A DNA stretch of 64,000 nucleotides from Sphingobium sp. SYK-6 (GCF_000283515.1 NC_015976.1:1860001-1924000), one strand, 5' to 3'. Counted from the stretch's first letter, positions 29,140 through 42,303 are shown. The notes: generated by a model not told the origin, from the letters alone. Numbers and translations are program-made.

Positions 29140-29781
29140 ATGACCTGTGCCGATCAGATGAGGGCTCTTCCGTCGGCTCCGCGCCGACGCGGCGGATACG
29201 GCCTGAGTACCCTTGCCGGGCTCGCGCTGCTTCTCGCCGGCTGCGCTTCCACCAAATACCGCCCCGTGAGCGACACGCCGGTGCGGATCGGCAAGCCCTA
29301 TGCCGTGCGCGGGATGACCTATACCCCGGCCGACGATCGTGCCTACGACCGCCTCGGCTATGCGAGCTGGTATGGCGACGAATCCGGCAACATGACCGCA
29401 AATGGCGAACGCTTCCGCAAGGGCGCGATCGCCGCCGCGCATACGACGCTGCCACTGCCGAGCTATGTCGAGGTCACGGCGCTCGATACCGGGCGGACGA
29501 TCCTGGTGCGGATCAACGATCGCGGGCCTTTCACCAGCGGGCGGATCATCGATCTCTCGAAAGGCGCTGCGGCCCTGCTCGGCATCGAGCGGCAAGGCGT
29601 GGCTGCCGTGCGCGTGCGCCGGGTCGAGCCCCCCGAAAGCGACCGCGCGCGTCTTCGGGCCGGTCGCGAGGCCATGGCGCGCCCCCGGGTCGCGGAATCG
29701 ACGCTGACGCTCTGGCGCGCCGCACTTGCGGACTCACGCACGGGGCAGGGCGGCTGCGGCGCACAGACCGCACGCTGCTGA
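29140..29781 (+). CDS. RlpA-like lipoprotein (septal lytic transglycosylase family)
   Basis: 213 residues. Lipoprotein signal with lipobox LLAGC (Cys at about 35). The double-psi beta-barrel RlpA domain has YASWYGDESGNMTANGERF, with catalytic-type Asp, and RINDRGPFTSGRIIDLSKGAAALLG. The family cleaves denuded glycan strands at the septum. No SPOR domain is present, so it is a short form. Confidence 0.87.
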   Translation: MTCADQMRALPSAPRRRGGYGLSTLAGLALLLAGCASTKYRPVSDTPVRIGKPYAVRGMTYTPADDRAYDRLGYASWYGDESGNMTANGERFRKGAIAAAHTTLPLPSYVEVTALDTGRTILVRINDRGPFTSGRIIDLSKGAAALLGIERQGVAAVRVRRVEPPESDRARLRAGREAMARPRVAESTLTLWRAALADSRTGQGGCGAQTARC

Positions 29782-29842
29782 AGGCGCGGGGTTCTGATAC
29801 TGGGGTAATCCTAGTGAGCCCGGGAACCCTTTCGGGGCACCC

Positions 29843-30412
29843 TCAATCCGCGAGGCGCAGGGCGACTTCGCTCATGAAGCGGGCGTCATCGCCCTTCGCC
29901 AGCCATTCCGCTTCGCGGGACATCGCGCCGAGCAGGTCGGCCAGCGGGTCGATCTCGCTCTTGGCATAATTGCCGAGCACATGGCCCGTCACACGATCCT
30001 TGTGGCCGGGATGACCGATGCCGATGCGCACGCGGCGGAAGGCATTGCCGACATGCGCTTCGGTCGAACGCAGGCCGTTATGCCCGGCGGTGCCGCCGCC
30101 GCGCTTCACTTTCATCTTCATGGGCGCCAGATCGAGCTCGTCGTGAAAGACGGTCACGTTCCCGACATCCAGCTTGTAGAAATCGCAAGCCGCGCGAACG
30201 GCCCTGCCGCTCTCGTTCATGAAGGTCTGGGGTTTGAGGAGAAGGATCTTCTCGGGCCCGATGCGGCCCTCGGCGGTCAGGCCCTGAAACTGCTTTTTCC
30301 AGGGCGAAAAGCCGTGATCTTCGGCCATGACGTCAAGCACCATGAAGCCGACATTGTGGCGGTGGAGCGCATATTGCGTCCCGGGATTGCCGAGGCCAAC
30401 CCAGAGTTGCAC
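29843..30412 (-). CDS. pth: Peptidyl-tRNA hydrolase
   Basis: 189 residues: MQLWVGLGNPGTQYALHRHNVGFMVLD carries the catalytic His and Asn, KPQTFMNESG the second signature, and GGGTAGHNGLRSTEAHVG the third. It recycles peptidyl-tRNA dropped from ribosomes. It lies 27 bp downstream of the L25 gene, the usual pairing. Confidence 0.96.
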   Translation of the reverse strand: MQLWVGLGNPGTQYALHRHNVGFMVLDVMAEDHGFSPWKKQFQGLTAEGRIGPEKILLLKPQTFMNESGRAVRAACDFYKLDVGNVTVFHDELDLAPMKMKVKRGGGTAGHNGLRSTEAHVGNAFRRVRIGIGHPGHKDRVTGHVLGNYAKSEIDPLADLLGAMSREAEWLAKGDDARFMSEVALRLAD

Positions 30413-30439
30413 AGATGCGCTCCCCCCGCGCGGAGAGGC

Positions 30440-31063
30440 TTACGCCTCGCCGGCCTCTTCGCCTTCCTTCGTCGTGTCGCCTTCGCTCGACTTGAGCGCG
30501 GACGGTGCAACGATGGTAGCAATGGTGAAATCGCGATCGGTGATCGCCGGCTCGGCGCCCTTGGGCAGCTTCACCGCGCTGATGTGGATCGAATCGCCCA
30601 CGTCAAAGCCGGTAAGGTCAACCGTGATGCTGTCCGGAATCTCGGCGGCATCCACGATCATTTCCAACTCGTGACGGACGACGTTGAGCACGCCACCGCG
30701 CTTGAGACCGGGAGCGGCCTCTTCGTTCTCGAACACCACGGGCACATTCACATGCACCTGGGCGTGCTCGGAAACGCGCAGGAAATCGGCATGGAGCGGG
30801 CGGTCCGTGACGGGATGGAAAGCGACGTCCTTGGGAAGGGTGCGAACCTTCTTGCCGCCAACCTCGACCATCACCACCGAGTTGAAGAAGTGGCCGGTGC
30901 CCAGCAGCTTGGAGAGAATCTTCTCCTCGACATGGACCATCTGCGGCTCTTCATTGTTGCCATAAATGACGGCGGGAACGCGGCCCTCGCGGCGGAGAGC
31001 GCGGGAGGCTCCCTTGCCTGCCCGATCGCGTGCCTCGGCCGACAGCGTAAGCGTGTCGCTCAT
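30440..31063 (-). CDS. rplY: 50S ribosomal protein L25 (CTC family)
   Basis: 207 residues: N-terminal L25 domain ([28 protein letters not shown]) plus the C-terminal TL5/CTC beta domain ([22 protein letters not shown]). Binds 5S rRNA. The start [13 protein letters not shown] at 31063 is the family start; the open frame upstream is non-coding. It precedes pth. Confidence 0.95.
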   Translation of the reverse strand: MSDTLTLSAEARDRAGKGASRALRREGRVPAVIYGNNEEPQMVHVEEKILSKLLGTGHFFNSVVMVEVGGKKVRTLPKDVAFHPVTDRPLHADFLRVSEHAQVHVNVPVVFENEEAAPGLKRGGVLNVVRHELEMIVDAAEIPDSITVDLTGFDVGDSIHISAVKLPKGAEPAITDRDFTIATIVAPSALKSSEGDTTKEGEEAGEA

Positions 31064-31211
31064 ATGCGTGTCTCCAAAAGCAGATTGTGTATATTCCGCC
31101 ACGCCTCCAGGGATGACCATGACGGAAGGCGGCGCGCTTAGCGGCAAATGCAGGCAAAAGCAATGCCCATGAGCAACGCTGCGATGGGGCGGTGCCCGCC
31201 GGGCGCTCCGC

Positions 31212-32018
31212 TCAGCCGAGCACTTCCTGCACCGCAGCGACCAGCGAGCGGGCGCGAACGGGCTTCGAAAAGCTGGGCGCGCCGCTGAAGATCGGGGGCT
31301 GCACGTCCGCGAGATAGCCCGACATGACGAAGAAGGGAATATCGTCCTCCTTCAGCCGGCCCGCGAGCGGAGCCGACGTCTCGCCGTCGCCCAGGTTGAT
31401 ATCGAGGAGGGCAAGGGCGCATTCGTGCCGATCGAGCAGCGCCATCGCCGTGGGCACGTCTCCGGCCGGGCCGATGACGTCGAACCCCGCATTCTCCAGC
31501 ATGGCGGCGAGGCCGAGGCCGACCAGCGGCTCGTCCTCCACGACCAGGATGTTCCGCGCGACCGGCGAGGGCGCCGCGAGCAGATAAGTCCACTCATCCC
31601 CGCGCGATGAGCGGTGCATTGGTCGCTCGGCAACGATGAGCGCGGCCGCAACGATGACGCCGCCGGAATCGCGAACCGCGGAGAAGGCCGCGCTCACCGG
31701 AATTTCGGCGCCCGACGCGGCGAGATGCGTCGTTTCCTGCCGGTCCGGCTGCTGCCCTTCCCGCAGGCGGGCAAGCACGGCTTCCTGATCGCGCCGGAGA
31801 TGGTGCGGCAGGATACGACTGAAGGATCGCCCGATCATCTCGCTGGCAGAATGGCCGTAGAGTCGCGCGGCCGCGTCGTTCCAGCTCAGCACGATGCCGC
31901 CAAGATCGAGGCCGATGATCGCATGTTGAGCGCCATGCACGATGGCAGCGAGCAGCGCGTTGCTGCCAGTGATGAACGGCCCCTCGGCGAGGCCGGATTC
32001 ATGATCGAAACGGGGCAT
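31212..32018 (-). CDS. PAS-receiver signalling protein
   Basis: 268 residues. A PAS domain (about 20-135, [23 protein letters not shown]) is followed by a receiver domain (about 150-265): VVEDEPLVG acidic pocket, phospho-acceptor Asp in ALLDINLGD, Thr/Ser-type switch FFVMSG and Lys in SFSKPV. No output domain or kinase follows, so it is a stand-alone sensor-receiver, perhaps feeding a phosphorelay of the general stress type common in alphaproteobacteria. The start has an AAAGGG ribosome site. Confidence 0.82.
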   Translation of the reverse strand: MPRFDHESGLAEGPFITGSNALLAAIVHGAQHAIIGLDLGGIVLSWNDAAARLYGHSASEMIGRSFSRILPHHLRRDQEAVLARLREGQQPDRQETTHLAASGAEIPVSAAFSAVRDSGGVIVAAALIVAERPMHRSSRGDEWTYLLAAPSPVARNILVVEDEPLVGLGLAAMLENAGFDVIGPAGDVPTAMALLDRHECALALLDINLGDGETSAPLAGRLKEDDIPFFVMSGYLADVQPPIFSGAPSFSKPVRARSLVAAVQEVLG

Positions 32019-32133
32019 CCGTGCGCCCTTTCCCGGTTCGTCCCACTCCGGGACGGATAGTGCCCGAGTCGCAGGAGGGGCGCAAACATAATCTCGGATT
32101 AACCGGTCGGGTCGTGTGACTTGCGGGGCCGGT

Positions 32134-33069
32134 TCACTGGAGGCGGGCCACGCGCCAGCCGCGCCGGGCCAGTTCGTTCTGCAGGCTCGCGGAACCCAGC
32201 AGATGACCTGCGCCCACAGCCACGAAAGCGATCCCTTGATGGCGGCGCAGATCGCCATCGAGAGCGGCGCCCCAACGTGCATTGCGCGCGTCGATGAGCG
32301 CCCGGCGCAAGCGCGGCGCGCTGTCGAGCGGCGCGAGGAACTGCCGCTCCAGCCGATCGAGGTCGCCTTGCGCCCAGGCCTGCTGCAGATCGGCATGGAG
32401 ACTAGCCGCCGCATCCGCTTCCCGCACGGCCTGCACGAGCAGCAGGCGCTGGTCCGCTTCCGGCAGCGCATCGAAGATGCCGAGCTGCTCCTCGATGGTT
32501 TCGAGCCCCCGCACCGGCTTGCCGGCGGTCTCGAAGGTGCGGGTCAGCACGGTCTCGCCGCCATCCTCCGAGGAAAGGCCGAGCTCGGCGGATGCGGCGG
32601 CACTGACCAGCAGGGCGGCGGCCCAGCTCTCATAGCCGTCCAGCCCATGTAGCACGCCGGGCCGCCGCCGGATCAGGGCGCGCAGCGTCTCGGCATCGGC
32701 AGGCGCGAGCCGGGCGGTGGCCGGGGCAAGGCCCGTGGCGCGGCCGAGCCGCTCGAACACCGCGCGGCTGCGGCGCTCCTTTTCCAGCCCGGTCACCTCA
32801 AGGATCAGCCGGTCGCTGCGCGCCGTTGCCCGCGCGATCTCTGGCGACAGCCATGTCGTACCACGCTGCAGGGCGTGGACCGTGCCGAACAGATAGGCTT
32901 CCCGGCCGTGGCCAGTGACATGCCACAGGGCCGGTCGCGCGGTGACCTCCGCCTGCCCGCCCTGACGCCCGATCTGCCAGCCTGCCCAGGCGAGCACGAC
33001 CAGCGCGGCAAGCGCGAGGCAAAGGAGCAGCGGGCGGGACAGGCTCCGGCGGGATGCCCGATCGGCCAT
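32134..33069 (-). CDS. TraB/GumN family protein, copy A
   Basis: 311 residues with an N-terminal membrane anchor (LLLCLALAALVVLAWAGW). Family motifs: AYLFGTVHAL near the N-terminus, GLETIEEQLGIFDALP in the middle and FVAVGAGHLLG near the end. The fold is that of the TIKI/TraB metalloproteases, with Gly-His and Glu motifs. The bacterial role is unknown. It lies 6 bp downstream of a second member of the same family. Confidence 0.82.
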   Translation of the reverse strand: MADRASRRSLSRPLLLCLALAALVVLAWAGWQIGRQGGQAEVTARPALWHVTGHGREAYLFGTVHALQRGTTWLSPEIARATARSDRLILEVTGLEKERRSRAVFERLGRATGLAPATARLAPADAETLRALIRRRPGVLHGLDGYESWAAALLVSAAASAELGLSSEDGGETVLTRTFETAGKPVRGLETIEEQLGIFDALPEADQRLLLVQAVREADAAASLHADLQQAWAQGDLDRLERQFLAPLDSAPRLRRALIDARNARWGAALDGDLRRHQGIAFVAVGAGHLLGSASLQNELARRGWRVARLQ

Positions 33070-33075
33070 GAAGGC

Positions 33076-34023
33076 TCAGCGCCGTCGGCTGACGCGCCGG
33101 GCGGAAATGCCGCGCGCCTTCAGCATCTGCTGCACGCTGCCGTCCCCGGCGAGATGGCCCGCGCCCACGGCGATGAAGACCGTGCCGGGCTTCTCCATGC
33201 GGGTGCTGATCCAGTCCGCCCAGCGGGCATTGCGATCAGTGAGCAGGCGCTTCTCCAGCTCCGGATTGCTGTCCACGGACTCGTTCATGATGGCGGCGAG
33301 TTCGTCCGGCTTGCCCTTCGCCCATGCGTCGATCATCCGCTCGATGGTTTGCGCGAGCGTGGGCAGTTCGTCGAGCGTCTGCACCAGCAAGTCCACCTGC
33401 AGCGGATCGGGCAGGGTTTCAAAAATGCCGATCTGCTCGGCGGCCGTCTCCAGCCCGGTCAGGGTCTTGCCGGCTTGCGTTGCCGCGGCCTCGATCACGC
33501 GGTCCGCACCGCTCTGCGGATCATAGCCGAGCCGGTGCAGCGGCGCGACGGTCAGGGTCAGGGTCGTGAACCATGGCTTCACATGGTCGAAAATTTCCAG
33601 CGGCAGGTCGTTCGCTGCCAGCGCGGCCTGCAGCTTCTCCCGCGACGGCGCGGGCAGGCGGCTGCTCAGGCTCTCGCCACCCGGATCGAACGCGCGCCGC
33701 AGGAGCATCTGCTGCGCCTCCGGCTCGTCATCCTGCCCCGCGATTTCGAGCACCACCTCCCCGGACTTGTCGAACGCGGCGCGCATCGGCCCCTCGAACC
33801 AGCGCATCCCGGGCTTGAGAAGGTGGATGGTGCCGAACAGATAGATGGTCGTATCCTCGTCCCGCACGACCCACAGTGCCGGACGCGCCCGCACGGAGCG
33901 CGGGGCCGAGGCGGCACGCGTCGGCGCATCCGCCGATGGTGCCGCAGGCGCGGCAAGGGCAGGGGCGGGCAGGCAGGGGGCGAGGGCCAGCGCGCAGCCG
34001 AGGATGAATGAGGTCCAGCGCAT
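33076..34023 (-). CDS. TraB/GumN family protein, copy B
   Basis: 315 residues with a cleavable signal (about 1-24) instead of a membrane anchor. The motifs IYLFGTIHLLK, GLETAAEQIGIFETLP and FIAVGAGHLAGD match copy A in order, so the pair is a tandem duplication. An Ala/Pro-rich linker follows the signal. It is transcribed first and coupled to copy A. Confidence 0.82.
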   Translation of the reverse strand: MRWTSFILGCALALAPCLPAPALAAPAAPSADAPTRAASAPRSVRARPALWVVRDEDTTIYLFGTIHLLKPGMRWFEGPMRAAFDKSGEVVLEIAGQDDEPEAQQMLLRRAFDPGGESLSSRLPAPSREKLQAALAANDLPLEIFDHVKPWFTTLTLTVAPLHRLGYDPQSGADRVIEAAATQAGKTLTGLETAAEQIGIFETLPDPLQVDLLVQTLDELPTLAQTIERMIDAWAKGKPDELAAIMNESVDSNPELEKRLLTDRNARWADWISTRMEKPGTVFIAVGAGHLAGDGSVQQMLKARGISARRVSRRR

Positions 34024-34185
34024 GATCTCTTTTTCCGGGTCCGGCCGTTGCATCGCGGAGTTGCCGGCGCCGCGCAAGGCCCTTGCGTCGCCGCGCCTTG
34101 ACCCGCGCCCACCCATGCGCCAAAGCGCGCCCGTCCGTTCTCCCGCGGAAATGCGGGAGAAAGTTGCAGGTGAAATGATTGGGCG

Positions 34186-35106
34186 ATGCCGGATACGGAA
34201 ACCAAGCCGCTGAGTTTTCAGCAACTGATCCTGAAGCTGCATGCCTATTGGGCGGCGCAGGGATGCGTCATCCTGCAGCCGTTCGACATGGAGGTGGGCG
34301 CGGGCACTTTCCATCCGGCCACGACGCTGCGCAGCCTCGGCCCCGACCCGTGGAACTGCGCCTATGTGCAGCCCTCGCGCCGGCCGACCGACGGGCGCTA
34401 TGGCGAGAACCCGAACCGGCTCCAGCATTATTACCAGTATCAGGTCATCATGAAGCCGAGCCCGCCGGACCTTCAGGGGCTTTATCTCGGCTCGCTCGAG
34501 GCGATCGGCATCGATCCGCTGCTGCATGACATCCGCTTCGTGGAGGACGACTGGGAAAGCCCGACCCTCGGTGCTTGGGGACTGGGCTGGGAAGTCTGGT
34601 GCGACGGCATGGAAGTCACTCAGTTCACGTATTTCCAGCAGATGGGCGGCTTTGACTGCAAGCCGGTCGCCGGCGAACTGACCTACGGGCTGGAGCGGCT
34701 CGCCATGTACATCCAGGGCGTGGACAGCGTGTACGACCTCGTCTTCAACGACGCGGTGGGGGACCGCCCGGCCGTGACCTATGGCGACGTGTTCCTCGCC
34801 AACGAGCAGCAGATGTCGAAATGGAATTTCGAGGTGGCGGACACCGAGAAGCTGCTGCGCTGGTTCCGGGACTGCGAGGCGGAGTGCCAGGCCTCCATCG
34901 CGGCGCACGTGCCGCTAGCGGCCTATGAGCAGGCGATCAAGGCCAGCCATGTCTTTAACCTGCTGCAGGCGCGCGGCGTCATCAGTGTGCAGGAGCGCGC
35001 CAGCTATATCGGCCGGGTGCGCGATCTCGCGCGCGGAAGCTGCGAGGCTTTTATCGAGGGCAATCGCCCGGATTGGGAAGCCAGATATCCCGGGTGGACG
35101 CTCTGA
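34186..35106 (+). CDS. glyQ: Glycyl-tRNA synthetase alpha subunit
   Basis: 306 residues: the class II catalytic subunit of the bacterial alpha2beta2 enzyme. [15 protein letters not shown] and [25 protein letters not shown] are characteristic, followed by [19 protein letters not shown]. The stop overlaps the glyS start by one base. Confidence 0.97.
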   Translation: MPDTETKPLSFQQLILKLHAYWAAQGCVILQPFDMEVGAGTFHPATTLRSLGPDPWNCAYVQPSRRPTDGRYGENPNRLQHYYQYQVIMKPSPPDLQGLYLGSLEAIGIDPLLHDIRFVEDDWESPTLGAWGLGWEVWCDGMEVTQFTYFQQMGGFDCKPVAGELTYGLERLAMYIQGVDSVYDLVFNDAVGDRPAVTYGDVFLANEQQMSKWNFEVADTEKLLRWFRDCEAECQASIAAHVPLAAYEQAIKASHVFNLLQARGVISVQERASYIGRVRDLARGSCEAFIEGNRPDWEARYPGWTL

Positions 35107-37247
35107 TGGCCAATTTCCTTCTTGAACTGCGCTGCGAGGAAATCCCGGCGCGCATGCAGGCCAAGGCGAGCGAGGATCTTGCCCGCCTGTTCCGCGACAA
35201 GCTGGCGGAAAGCGGGCTCCGGCCGGGCGAGATCACATCCTATGTGACGCCGCGCCGTCTCGCGCTCATCGCACATGACCTGCCGATGGCGACGGACGCG
35301 GTGAGCGAGGAATATAAGGGGCCGCGCACATCGGCGCCGCCACAGGCGCTGGAAGGCTTCCTGCGCAAGACCGGTCTGACACAGGACCAGCTCGAGGATC
35401 GCGACGGCATCTGGTTCGCGGTGGTCGAGAAGCCGGGCCGCGCCACGGCGGACGTGCTGGCCGAGGCGATCCCCGCCATCGTGCGCGCTTTCCCCTGGCC
35501 CAAGTCGATGCGCTGGGGCGATGCTAGCCTGTCGAGCGGCAGCCTGCGCTGGGTGCGCCCGCTGCAGGGCATCGTGGCGCTGCTGGGCCATGACGTCGTG
35601 CCGTTCGACATCGAGGGCGTGACGGCGGGCAATGCCACCGTCGGGCACCGCTTCCATTCGCGCGGGCCAGTCACCATCGCTTCGGCCGAGGCCTATGTCA
35701 CGGCGCTGGAACAGGCGCACGTCATCGTCGATCAGGAACAGCGCAAGGCAATCATTCGCGGCGAAGCCAACCGGCTGGCGCGCGAGGCGGGGCTGGAGCT
35801 GATCCCGGACGAAGGGCTGGTAGCCGAGAATGCCGGGCTCACCGAATGGCCAGTGCCGCTGCTCGGCCGCTTCGACCCGGCCTTTCTTGAGGTGCCGCCG
35901 GAAGTTATCCAGCTAACCCTCCGCATAAACCAGAAATACTTCGTACTGCGCGATGGTGCAGGCAAGCTGGCCAACGCCTTCATCTGCACCGCCAACATCG
36001 TGGCGAGCGATGGCGGCGCGGCGATCGTCGCGGGCAATGGCAAGGTGCTGGCCGCGCGGCTCTCCGATGCGCGCTTCTTCTGGGAGCAGGACCGCAAGAC
36101 CCCGCTCGCGGTGCAGGCGCAGAAGCTCGGGCGGATCACCTTTCACGAGAAGCTGGGCACGGTCGCGGACAAGGTCGAGCGCGTGGCGAAACTGGCCGAA
36201 TGGCTTGCGAGCGAAGGCATCGTTCCCGATTGCGACCCCGCCCTGGCGCGGCAGGCAGCGGAACTGTGCAAGGCCGATCTCGTCACCGAGATGGTCGGAG
36301 AATTTCCTGAACTTCAGGGCCTTATGGGCGGCTATTATGCTCGCGCCGAAGGTCTGCCGGATGCCGTCGCCGATGCGATCCGCGATCATTACAAGCCGGT
36401 CGGGCAGGGGGACGATGTGCCGACTGCCCCAGTGACGGTGGCTGTGTCGCTGGCGGACAAGCTGGATACGATCATCGGGTTCTTTGCCATCGATGAGAAA
36501 CCCACGGGCTCCAAGGATCCCTTCGCTCTCCGACGCGCCGCCTTGGGCTGCATCGCGATTATGTCGACAGCGGGATTGCGGCTTGGATTGCGGGATGCAT
36601 TGGGCTGGTGGCGCCATTCGGGAAACCAGACACTCCCTAACGAAACTTACGACAACCTGCTCGACTTCTTCGCTGACCGGCTCAAGGTCCAGCAGCGCGA
36701 AGCGGGTGTCCGCCATGATCTCATCGATGCCGTGTTCGCGCTTGGCGGGGAGGACGATCTGGTCCGGCTGCTGGCGCGGGTGAAGGCGCTGCAGGCCTTC
36801 GTCGGCACGCCGGACGGCGCCAATCTGCTCGCCGGGTACAAGCGCGCCGCCAACATCCTCAAGAAGGAACGGCCGGAGGGAACCAAGCCGGAAAGCGAAG
36901 CCGGCGAGGAAGATCCCGGCGTGGCGCTGACCGACCCCGACGTGGCGGAAGCGATCCGCGTGCATGACGAGAATGTCGGTCCCGGTTACGAGCCCGAGCC
37001 GGCGGAAGCCGCGCTCATGGCGGCGCTCGATGCTGCCGAGCCGCGTGCCGATGCCGCGATCGAGGCGGAGGACTTCGAGGGCGCCATGGCTGCCCTCGCC
37101 ACGCTGCGGGCGCCGATCGACGCGTTCTTCGACGCCGTGACGGTCAATGATCCCGATGAACGGAAACGGAATTCCCGGTTAAACCTGTTGACCCGAATTC
37201 GTGCTGCGGTGCACAAAGTCGCCGATTTTTCACGGATTGAAAGCTAA
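35106..37247 (+). CDS. glyS: Glycyl-tRNA synthetase beta subunit
   Basis: 713 residues, beginning [17 protein letters not shown]. The HD-like region DLVTEMVGEFPELQGLMGGYYA and the GFFAIDEKPTGSKDPFALRRAALG motif are typical. An acidic insertion lies around residues 600-650 (GTKPESEAGEEDPGV). Required for tRNA binding by GlyQ. Confidence 0.97.
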   Translation: MANFLLELRCEEIPARMQAKASEDLARLFRDKLAESGLRPGEITSYVTPRRLALIAHDLPMATDAVSEEYKGPRTSAPPQALEGFLRKTGLTQDQLEDRDGIWFAVVEKPGRATADVLAEAIPAIVRAFPWPKSMRWGDASLSSGSLRWVRPLQGIVALLGHDVVPFDIEGVTAGNATVGHRFHSRGPVTIASAEAYVTALEQAHVIVDQEQRKAIIRGEANRLAREAGLELIPDEGLVAENAGLTEWPVPLLGRFDPAFLEVPPEVIQLTLRINQKYFVLRDGAGKLANAFICTANIVASDGGAAIVAGNGKVLAARLSDARFFWEQDRKTPLAVQAQKLGRITFHEKLGTVADKVERVAKLAEWLASEGIVPDCDPALARQAAELCKADLVTEMVGEFPELQGLMGGYYARAEGLPDAVADAIRDHYKPVGQGDDVPTAPVTVAVSLADKLDTIIGFFAIDEKPTGSKDPFALRRAALGCIAIMSTAGLRLGLRDALGWWRHSGNQTLPNETYDNLLDFFADRLKVQQREAGVRHDLIDAVFALGGEDDLVRLLARVKALQAFVGTPDGANLLAGYKRAANILKKERPEGTKPESEAGEEDPGVALTDPDVAEAIRVHDENVGPGYEPEPAEAALMAALDAAEPRADAAIEAEDFEGAMAALATLRAPIDAFFDAVTVNDPDERKRNSRLNLLTRIRAAVHKVADFSRIES

Positions 37248-37343
37248 AAACACGCAAGCGGACGCAGACCCGCATCTCATTGTCTGGACATTGGTCGCCC
37301 GGACGAACTCAGGCCATCCTGGCTCAAGAAGGTGGAACGGCAG

Positions 37344-40013
<2,670 letters not shown>

Positions 40014-40109
40014 CCGGGCCAAGGCACAAAAAGGGGTTGCCATGGGGAGGGGCCGGGACTATCTGCGCCTCTCCCGGCTGCCCCACAGGCAGCCCGGTAA
40101 ATGGCTCAA

Positions 40110-40186
40110 GCACCCGTAGCTCAGCTGGATAGAGCATCAGACTACGAATCTGAGGGTCGGACGTTCGAATCGTTCCGGGTGCGCCA
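40110..40186 (+). tRNA. tRNA-Arg (ACG)
   Basis: Acceptor GCACCCG/CGGGTGC, D-arm AGCTCAGCTGGATAGAGC, anticodon loop CTACGAA giving ACG, T-arm with GTTCGAATC, and an encoded CCA. The sequence after its 3' end changes from housekeeping to accessory genes, so it is the probable left junction of an island. I see no second copy of the tRNA end inside the window and no integrase. Confidence 0.95.
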
Positions 40187-40685
40187 TTTCCTCCCATATT
40201 ATCAAATGGATAATGGCGGCGTCCCGCTTTCACCTTCCTGGCAGGTGGCGGGCAGGCATCACATAGGCATCACGCCTATGGGAACCTGAATATCGTTCAC
40301 CTTTCGGTTCAAGCGCCCGCGCAGTGATCCGCAGTGAACATCTCGCCCTTAGTGCTCTCACTCAACCTGCCGAGTCGCTTGCCTCGGGTAGCGAACGCGA
40401 CCGCTGAGGCGCGATCGTGGATGTCATTGCGCGTCGGAAATACGAGCGCACGCTGGGGCCCCACTCTCCGCCCAGTCCGATCAAAATGAGCCTCCCGACT
40501 CATGGCTCCATCCCTGCCCCGTGGTCGCGGCGCCAGTAGAAGCCGACACGGAGTCTCGCCTGCTGCTTGCCTCCCGGCAGCCTGGCAATGACGAGAGAGG
40601 GTGCGTTGCGCTGTTCGCACTGACTTGACGAGATAGTCATGCGAACGGGCACCTCTTAGGCGGCGTGGACAAATTCGGATTGAAT
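40187..40685. other. Gene-less junction after tRNA-Arg
   Basis: About 500 bp without a convincing gene. A 140-codon minus-strand frame here has no recognisable motifs. Short direct and inverted copies of ATCACATAGGC/ATCACGCCTATGG lie near 40258-40282. It may be debris of an integrated element. Confidence 0.4.
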
Positions 40686-40997
40686 TTAGTCGGTCACAAC
40701 GACCGCTTCTCCAATGATGCGCCCTTCCCACAGGTAGAATTTTCCGGCCCGCTTGAATGTGGATGCAGCCTGATCGCCGGATAGGAACATCCAGCCGAAG
40801 CGGCCAGTTTCACCGGGTCGCAACTCAACCCCGCCCAAAATCGGCCAGCCATCCCAAGCGGGTTCTTCCGGTGCGATGGTCGTTTTGCAGGGGCAGCCCC
40901 ACCCCGAGAATACAGGCTGCGATTTGCCACCTTGATCGGTTGGATAGAGCCAGACGTCTGCAATCAGGTCTCGGCGCGCGTGGCGCATATCGGGCAT
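40686..40997 (-). CDS. Small hypothetical protein (103 residues)
   Basis: The composition looks like a real compact beta-rich protein: DLIADVWLYPTDQGGKSQPVFSGWGCP, then GGVELRPGETGRFGWMFLSG and FYLWEGRIIGEAVVV. The order resembles a small beta-barrel, as in EF-Tu domain 2-like folds, but I cannot assign a family. It is isolated between the tRNA-Arg flank and an IS5 element. Confidence 0.55.
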   Translation of the reverse strand: MPDMRHARRDLIADVWLYPTDQGGKSQPVFSGWGCPCKTTIAPEEPAWDGWPILGGVELRPGETGRFGWMFLSGDQAASTFKRAGKFYLWEGRIIGEAVVVTD

Positions 40998-41083
40998 GGG
41001 ATTTCCTCCGATCCCATAGTGCCGTGAGAAGAAGGCTTGGGCAACATTATGGCGGAAACGCCAAGCCTCGTTGACGAAGCGCC

Positions 41084-41910
41084 AACAGATTGATTCAAGG
41101 CTTCCTTTTGGAGGCGGGTTTGAGCAGGGGCGATCTCACCGAAGCGGAATGGCGCGTTTTGAAGGACTTGTTGCCAATCGAGCCGAAGAACCGTGGCCGA
41201 GGCAGGCCACCAGAACAGAACCGATCAATCATCAACGGCATACTCTGGCGGCTCCGGTGTGGAGCGCTATGGCGCGACGTTCCGCCCAAGTATGGGAGTT
41301 GGAACACCATCTATCGACGGTTCCGGCGGTGGAGCGAAGCCGGGGTTTGGGAAACCGTCGCCGTGACGCTGGCTGAGATCATGACGGACAGCGGCCACTA
41401 CAGCATCGACAGCACCACCGTTCGCGCCCACGTCTCGGCAGCGGGCGGAAAAGGGGGACTCATCGACGCGCTCTTGGCCGCTCGCGGGGCGGGTTCACCA
41501 GTAAGCTTCACTACCTAGCTGATGCTCTCGGACGACCGCTCGCCTTCCATCTGACGGTCGGCGAAGCGGCAGATTGCAAAGCTTATGACGCCCTGATCGG
41601 TCTGCCAGAGCGCACGCCATATGCTTTGCTCGCCGATAAAGGCTATGACGCTGACGCCATCCGCGCCGACCTTGCCGAACGGAAAATTGAGGCCGTCATT
41701 CCCGGTCGGTCAAACCGCCGCGTGAAGATCGAGCATGACCGGACGTTTTACAAGCAGCGCAACCGCATCGAACGCATGTTCGGTCATCTCAAGATCAACC
41801 GTGCTATCGCCACCCGCTACGATCAACTGGCCAACAGCTTCCTCGGCATGGTCCATCTCGCCACCGCCAGATACTGGCTCAAATTTGTGCACGCGGCCTA
41901 ACTCATCCGG
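41084..41910 (+). mobile_element. IS5-family insertion sequence (IS427-like), copy 1
   Basis: About 0.83 kb carrying one two-frame DDE transposase. The left end near GATTGATTCAAGGC and the right end near GCCTAACTCATCC are imperfect inverted repeats, so the boundaries are approximate. I see no clear target duplication. It is a different element from the IS5-like copy at 60259. Confidence 0.65.
41120..41901 (+). CDS. IS5-family transposase, expressed by programmed frameshift
   Basis: The first frame begins at a TTG after GGAGG (LSRGDLTEAEWRVLKDLLPIEP) and contains the first catalytic Asp in YSIDSTTVRAH. It ends at about 41518. The second frame continues from THRRALGRSRGGF and holds the second Asp (LADKGYDADAI) and the Glu (RNRIERMFGHLK) to the stop at 41901. 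The switch lies at the AAAAGGGGG run near 41449, the known slippage signal of this group, so it is probably functional rather than broken. Confidence 0.8.
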
Positions 41911-42051
41911 GCATATAAAATAAATACAGATATAATTTCCGTAAATGCGCATATATCCCAAAGTAAGTCTAGCAATAATCCGCGTTTTATTGATATATTC
42001 CAATTTTGGTATTATATTTAATGGCTAGATGCACTTTAGCGGGAGTGCCCT

Positions 42052-42303
42052 GTGCCCCTTCAAATTGTCGAGTTCAACGATCTTACGCCGCTGCATAACG
42101 GCGTCGCTCAGGTTTCTCTAGGATCACCGGTGGCCAACACCGATGGCGAGATCACCGGCGAAGTGACGCTGAGCGGGAAGACCAGGATCATCAAGATCGT
42201 CGGCGACGGAACGATCGACTGGGGCAACGACACTCATCCGGAGCCATTCCGCGGCGTCGAGTTCCGCGGTGTTAAGCCCGGAACCCAATTTACGGTCGCC
42301 TGA
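42052..42303 (+). CDS. Small phage-like protein upstream of an SGNH hydrolase
   Basis: 83 residues from a GTG start (PLQIVEFNDLTPLHNGVAQVSLG). Compact, beta-rich, with repeated EITGEVTLSGK and GVEFRGVKPG. The stop shares a base with the next start (TGATG), so the two are coupled. Unknown function; the pairing with a hydrolase suggests a virion or tail-fibre associated protein. About 150 bp of AT-rich sequence precedes it. Confidence 0.65.
   Translation: MPLQIVEFNDLTPLHNGVAQVSLGSPVANTDGEITGEVTLSGKTRIIKIVGDGTIDWGNDTHPEPFRGVEFRGVKPGTQFTVA

Noticed and set aside
40309..40731. 140-codon minus-strand ORF after tRNA-Arg
   Set aside because: Composition is Arg-rich without hydrophobic pattern, it overlaps a better candidate gene, and no motif is visible.
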